DNA of 7,917 nucleotides, taken from assembly GCA_012799265.1 (NCBI GenBank), contig JAAZLP010000278.1:1-7917 (forward strand), given 5' to 3'. The notes beneath the pieces were generated by a model. The model made no database searches. It was not told the origin of the DNA and was given only the letters and a program-made list of their open reading frames with translations. The DNA is from Phyllobacteriaceae bacterium. Lineage in GTDB: Bacteria > Pseudomonadota > Alphaproteobacteria > Rhizobiales > Devosiaceae. Below, one piece after another: positions 5,873 to 7,917 of this stretch. The first letter of the stretch is position 1. Each line of letters starts with the position of its first letter. The position numbers and the translations under genes are program-made.

Positions 5873-6132
5873 CGCTCCGGCGGCGCTTCCACCATGCCGA
5901 GAGCCGACATATAGAGTTCGAGCAGGGCTTCCTGCTCCATGCGCTCATTGGCGTCCTGCTTGCGGATGGCCACGATCTTGCGCAGGATCTTGGTGTCGAA
6001 ACCGTTGCCCTTGGCCTCGGCATAGATTTCCTTGATGTCGGCAGCGATCGCGGCCTTTTCTTCTTCCATGCGCTCGATGCGTTCGATGAAGGCACGGAGC
6101 TGGTCCTGCGCGACGCTGTCTTCTACGGCCAT
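5869..6132 (-). CDS. gapR: GapR-family nucleoid-associated protein (DUF2312)
   Basis: 87-residue protein, nearly the same length as Caulobacter GapR (about 89). The whole sequence fits DUF2312: QDQLRAFIERIERMEEEKA, a charged coiled-coil helix at about residues 9-45, then EIYAEAKGNGFDTKILRKI and a final ELYMSALGM helix. By family, GapR dimers or tetramers encircle overtwisted DNA ahead of RNA polymerase and replication forks and assist type II topoisomerases; it acts on the chromosome. ATG6132 is preceded by GAGAGG (6140-6145 in minus sense) seven bases away. It is transcribed divergently from the DUF1036-pyk pair with a 246-base gap. Proximity of DUF2312, DUF1036 and pyk is, from memory, common in Rhizobiales. 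The family call is firm; exact orthology is inferred. Confidence 0.93.
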   Translation of the reverse strand: MAVEDSVAQDQLRAFIERIERMEEEKAAIAADIKEIYAEAKGNGFDTKILRKIVAIRKQDANERMEQEALLELYMSALGMVEAPPER

Positions 6133-6151
6133 TGATAAACCTCTCTATGCG

Positions 6152-6191
6152 TTTCCGCCCGGCACAAAGCCCGGCCAGACGGACGCGGAAA
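6152..6191. promoter_or_regulatory. Inverted repeat in the probable 5' leader of gapR
   Basis: TTTCCGC (6152-6158) and GCGGAAA (6185-6191) are exact reverse complements; between them CCGG (6159-6162) can pair with CCGG (6171-6174). The element begins six bases upstream of the gapR Shine-Dalgarno sequence, so an RNA hairpin here could affect gapR translation. It could equally be a protein operator in this divergent region. Confidence 0.35.
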
Positions 6192-6225
6192 AACTGCATT
6201 TGCCCTCGAACTTCATCAACCTCAT

Positions 6226-6249
6226 GGACCCGCAGGGTTCAACCTTTTT
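6226..6249 (+). terminator. Terminator-like hairpin with T-tract in the leader of DUF1036-pyk
   Basis: GGACCC (6226-6231) and GGGTTC (6235-6240) pair through one wobble around a GCA loop, and CTTTTT follows at 6244-6249. There is no gene on this strand just upstream for it to end, so if real it would act on antisense transcripts from the gapR side or as an attenuator ahead of DUF1036-pyk. The stem is short and the loop tight, so it may be chance. Confidence 0.25.
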
Positions 6250-6378
6250 ATGGGCCAATCCACACTCTGTCGCAGGCCTGTGGACGACGCTTCCGAGCAT
6301 TGTACCTATTTCCGTCATATCCAGGCTTTAGCCATTGACCTCGACTCGGCAACGGCTCAAAAAGAGGCACCTTTTCCT

Positions 6379-6930
6379 ATGTTTTTCGGCTTTCCCGTGC
6401 ACAGAATCCGACTCGGATCGACCCTGGTGATCACCACCCTCGCCGGCCTGTTCGCGATGTCCGCACCCGCCCAGGCCGAACTGCGCATCTGCAATGAGAC
6501 GGCAAACCTGGTTTCCGTCGCCCTTGGCTACCGCGCCGAGCGCGGCTGGATGAGCGAAGGCTGGTGGCAGGCCCCTCCGGGCGATTGCCGCACCGTTTTC
6601 CAGGGCGACCTGCAGCGACGCTTTTATTATCTCTATGCTGTCGATGATATTGGCGGCGGCGCCTGGGATGGCGACGTGTTTATGTGCACCCGTGACGAAA
6701 CCTTCACAATATTCGGGGTTGAGGATTGCCTCGCGCGGGGCTATGAGCGCACCGGGTTCTTTGAAATCGATACGCAAAACAGGTCGGATTGGACTTTGCA
6801 GCTCACTGAGAGCGCAGGTTCTCCAAGTATAGTCGGGCCCGACCTCGGCGAAGATCTTGAAGACCCGACCTTCCTGGTAGACCCCGACGCCCCCTCCACG
6901 CCAGATAATCCAGAGACGGACAGCCAATGA
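6379..6930 (+). CDS. Secreted DUF1036-family protein
   Basis: 183-residue precursor. Residues 1-33 form a clear signal peptide: basic HRIR segment, hydrophobic LVITTLAGLFAM core, and APAQA before the predicted cut. The mature part starts ELRICNETANLVSVALGY, the family's typical opening, and contains W-rich WMSEGWWQAPPGDCR, RRFYYLYAVDD and GDVFMC. Four cysteines (38, 70, 103, 117) suggest two disulfides in the periplasm. From about residue 150 comes an acidic, proline-rich tail. The biochemical role of DUF1036 is not known to me; the aromatic, beta-rich pattern hints at a small binding fold. ATG6379 is preferred over the open frame from 6250 because it gives a proper signal peptide, and AGAGG lies eleven bases upstream. 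Its TGA overlaps the ATG of pyk, so the two are very likely co-transcribed and translationally coupled. Confidence 0.88.
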   Translation: MFFGFPVHRIRLGSTLVITTLAGLFAMSAPAQAELRICNETANLVSVALGYRAERGWMSEGWWQAPPGDCRTVFQGDLQRRFYYLYAVDDIGGGAWDGDVFMCTRDETFTIFGVEDCLARGYERTGFFEIDTQNRSDWTLQLTESAGSPSIVGPDLGEDLEDPTFLVDPDAPSTPDNPETDSQ

Positions 6931-7917
6931 GACGGATTAGACGCGCCAAGATCCTCGCAACCCTCGGGCCCGCAAGCCACGAGGAAAACATGATCGAGGA
7001 ACTGGCAAAGGCCGGCGCGGACGTCTTCCGCATCAATATGAGCCATGCCAGCCACGAGGTGCTGCATCAGACCGTCGCCCGCATCCGCAATGTCGAGGCA
7101 CGTCTCAAGCACCCGATTGGCATTCTCGCCGACCTCCAGGGCCCCAAGCTCCGCGTCTGGAAGTTTGCCGAAGGCGCCGTCAATCTGGTTGCGGGGCAGA
7201 AATTCGTCCTCGACAGTCACCAGGACGATCAGGGTAATTCCGAACGCGTCTACCTGCCCCATCCGGAAATCATCGAGAATGTCTCGGTCGGCGATCGCCT
7301 CCTCCTCGACGACGGCAAGCTCCAGCTCAAGGCCACCAAGGTCGGTGGCGGCGCCATCGAAACTGAAGTCGTCTATGGCGGCCGTCTCTCGGACAAGAAG
7401 GGCGTCTCCCTGCCTGATACGCTCCTGCCCACCGGCGCCCTGACCGAAAAGGACCATGCGGACCTGCTCGAAGCGCTTAAGGCCGAGGTCGACTGGATCG
7501 CGCTCTCCTTCGTGCAGCGTCCCGAAGACATTATCGACGTGCGCAAGATCGTTCAGGGTCGCGCCGGCGTCATGGCCAAGATCGAAAAGCCGCAGGCGAT
7601 CGAGCGCCTCGAAGAAATCGTCAAGCTCTCCGACGCCATCATGGTCGCCCGCGGCGACCTTGGCGTCGAATTGCCGCTCGAAACCGTGCCGGGCCTGCAG
7701 AAGCGCATGATCCGCATGTGCCGCCGCTACGGCAAGCCGGTGGTCGTCGCCACCCAGATGCTGGAATCGATGATCTCGGCGCCGGTGCCGACCCGCGCCG
7801 AGGTCTCCGACGTGTCGATCGCCGTGTTCGAGGGCGCCGACGCTGTCATGCTCTCGGCCGAATCCGCCTCCGGCCAGTACCCGATCGAAGCTGTCGCCAC
7901 CATGAACCGCGTTGCCG
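6927..7917 (+). CDS. pyk: Pyruvate kinase, N-terminal 330 residues (3' truncated by window)
   Basis: Last glycolytic enzyme, transferring phosphate from phosphoenolpyruvate to ADP; cytosolic tetramer by family. About 330 of the usual ~480 residues are visible. Evidence in order: RAKILATLGPAS at the start of the barrel; RINMSHAS, with the substrate-binding Arg, Asn and Ser; ADLQGPKLRV; the mobile B domain at about 70-165; the signature AKIEKPQAIERL with catalytic Lys218 and metal ligand Glu220; ARGDLGVELP with metal ligand Asp244; then ATQMLESM, PTRAEVSDV and AVMLSAES. All key residues seen are intact. The start ATG shares bases with the upstream TGA (ATGA at 6927-6930) and has no good ribosome site of its own, which points to translational coupling with the DUF1036 gene. 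The C-terminal regulatory domain lies beyond the window. Confidence 0.96.
   Translation, partial: MRRIRRAKILATLGPASHEENMIEELAKAGADVFRINMSHASHEVLHQTVARIRNVEARLKHPIGILADLQGPKLRVWKFAEGAVNLVAGQKFVLDSHQDDQGNSERVYLPHPEIIENVSVGDRLLLDDGKLQLKATKVGGGAIETEVVYGGRLSDKKGVSLPDTLLPTGALTEKDHADLLEALKAEVDWIALSFVQRPEDIIDVRKIVQGRAGVMAKIEKPQAIERLEEIVKLSDAIMVARGDLGVELPLETVPGLQKRMIRMCRRYGKPVVVATQMLESMISAPVPTRAEVSDVSIAVFEGADAVMLSAESASGQYPIEAVATMNRVA

Noticed and set aside
5592..6095. 167-codon minus-strand frame overlapping gapR and the Flg-like gene
   Set aside because: The overlapping frame at 5869-6132 is an intact, full-length DUF2312 protein with a good ribosome site, so this one is a shadow.
6250..6378. N-terminal extension of the DUF1036 protein to 6250
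   Set aside because: It would bury the signal peptide behind 43 residues and has no ribosome site.

Overview
The window is GC-rich, densely coded bacterial chromosome, most likely from an alphaproteobacterium of the Hyphomicrobiales (Rhizobiales). A Devosia-like genome is my guess from protein flavour, not something the sequence proves. The support is a GapR/DUF2312 nucleoid protein, a near-consensus CtrA box, the neighbourhood gapR / DUF1036 / pyk, and Rhizobiales-type protein sequences. There is no tRNA, rRNA, insertion sequence, CRISPR array or phage gene. No gap between genes exceeds 300 bases.

Layout. (1) Bases 1-2074: the last residues of a YcbB-type L,D-transpeptidase, then a MepK/YcbK-type (DUF882, M15-like) murein endopeptidase with a very long low-complexity tail. 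One enzyme of this pair makes 3-3 peptidoglycan crosslinks and the other is expected to open them. (2) Bases 2199-4139: dxs, the first enzyme of the non-mevalonate isoprenoid pathway, preceded by a nested inverted repeat. (3) Bases 4146-5462: an Lrp/AsnC regulator, convergent with dxs and divergent from a YgeA-like amino-acid racemase, which suggests a local regulator-target pair. (4) Bases 5463-5636: GC-rich hairpins and short degenerate repeats. (5) Bases 5637-5864: a 75-residue protein that looks like the N- and C-terminal helices of flagellar rod/hook proteins with the middle removed. It ends four bases from the convergent gapR homologue (5869-6132, minus). (6) Bases 6379-7917: a secreted DUF1036 protein whose stop codon overlaps the start of pyk (pyruvate kinase, cut by the window edge).

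Most of the content is ordinary housekeeping. I do not see a clear new multi-gene system. The points most worth a second look are the minimal orphan flagellar-axial-like protein, the nested inverted repeat before dxs, the linked transpeptidase-endopeptidase pair with its unusual tail, the regulator-racemase pair, and the coupling of a secreted DUF1036 protein to pyk.
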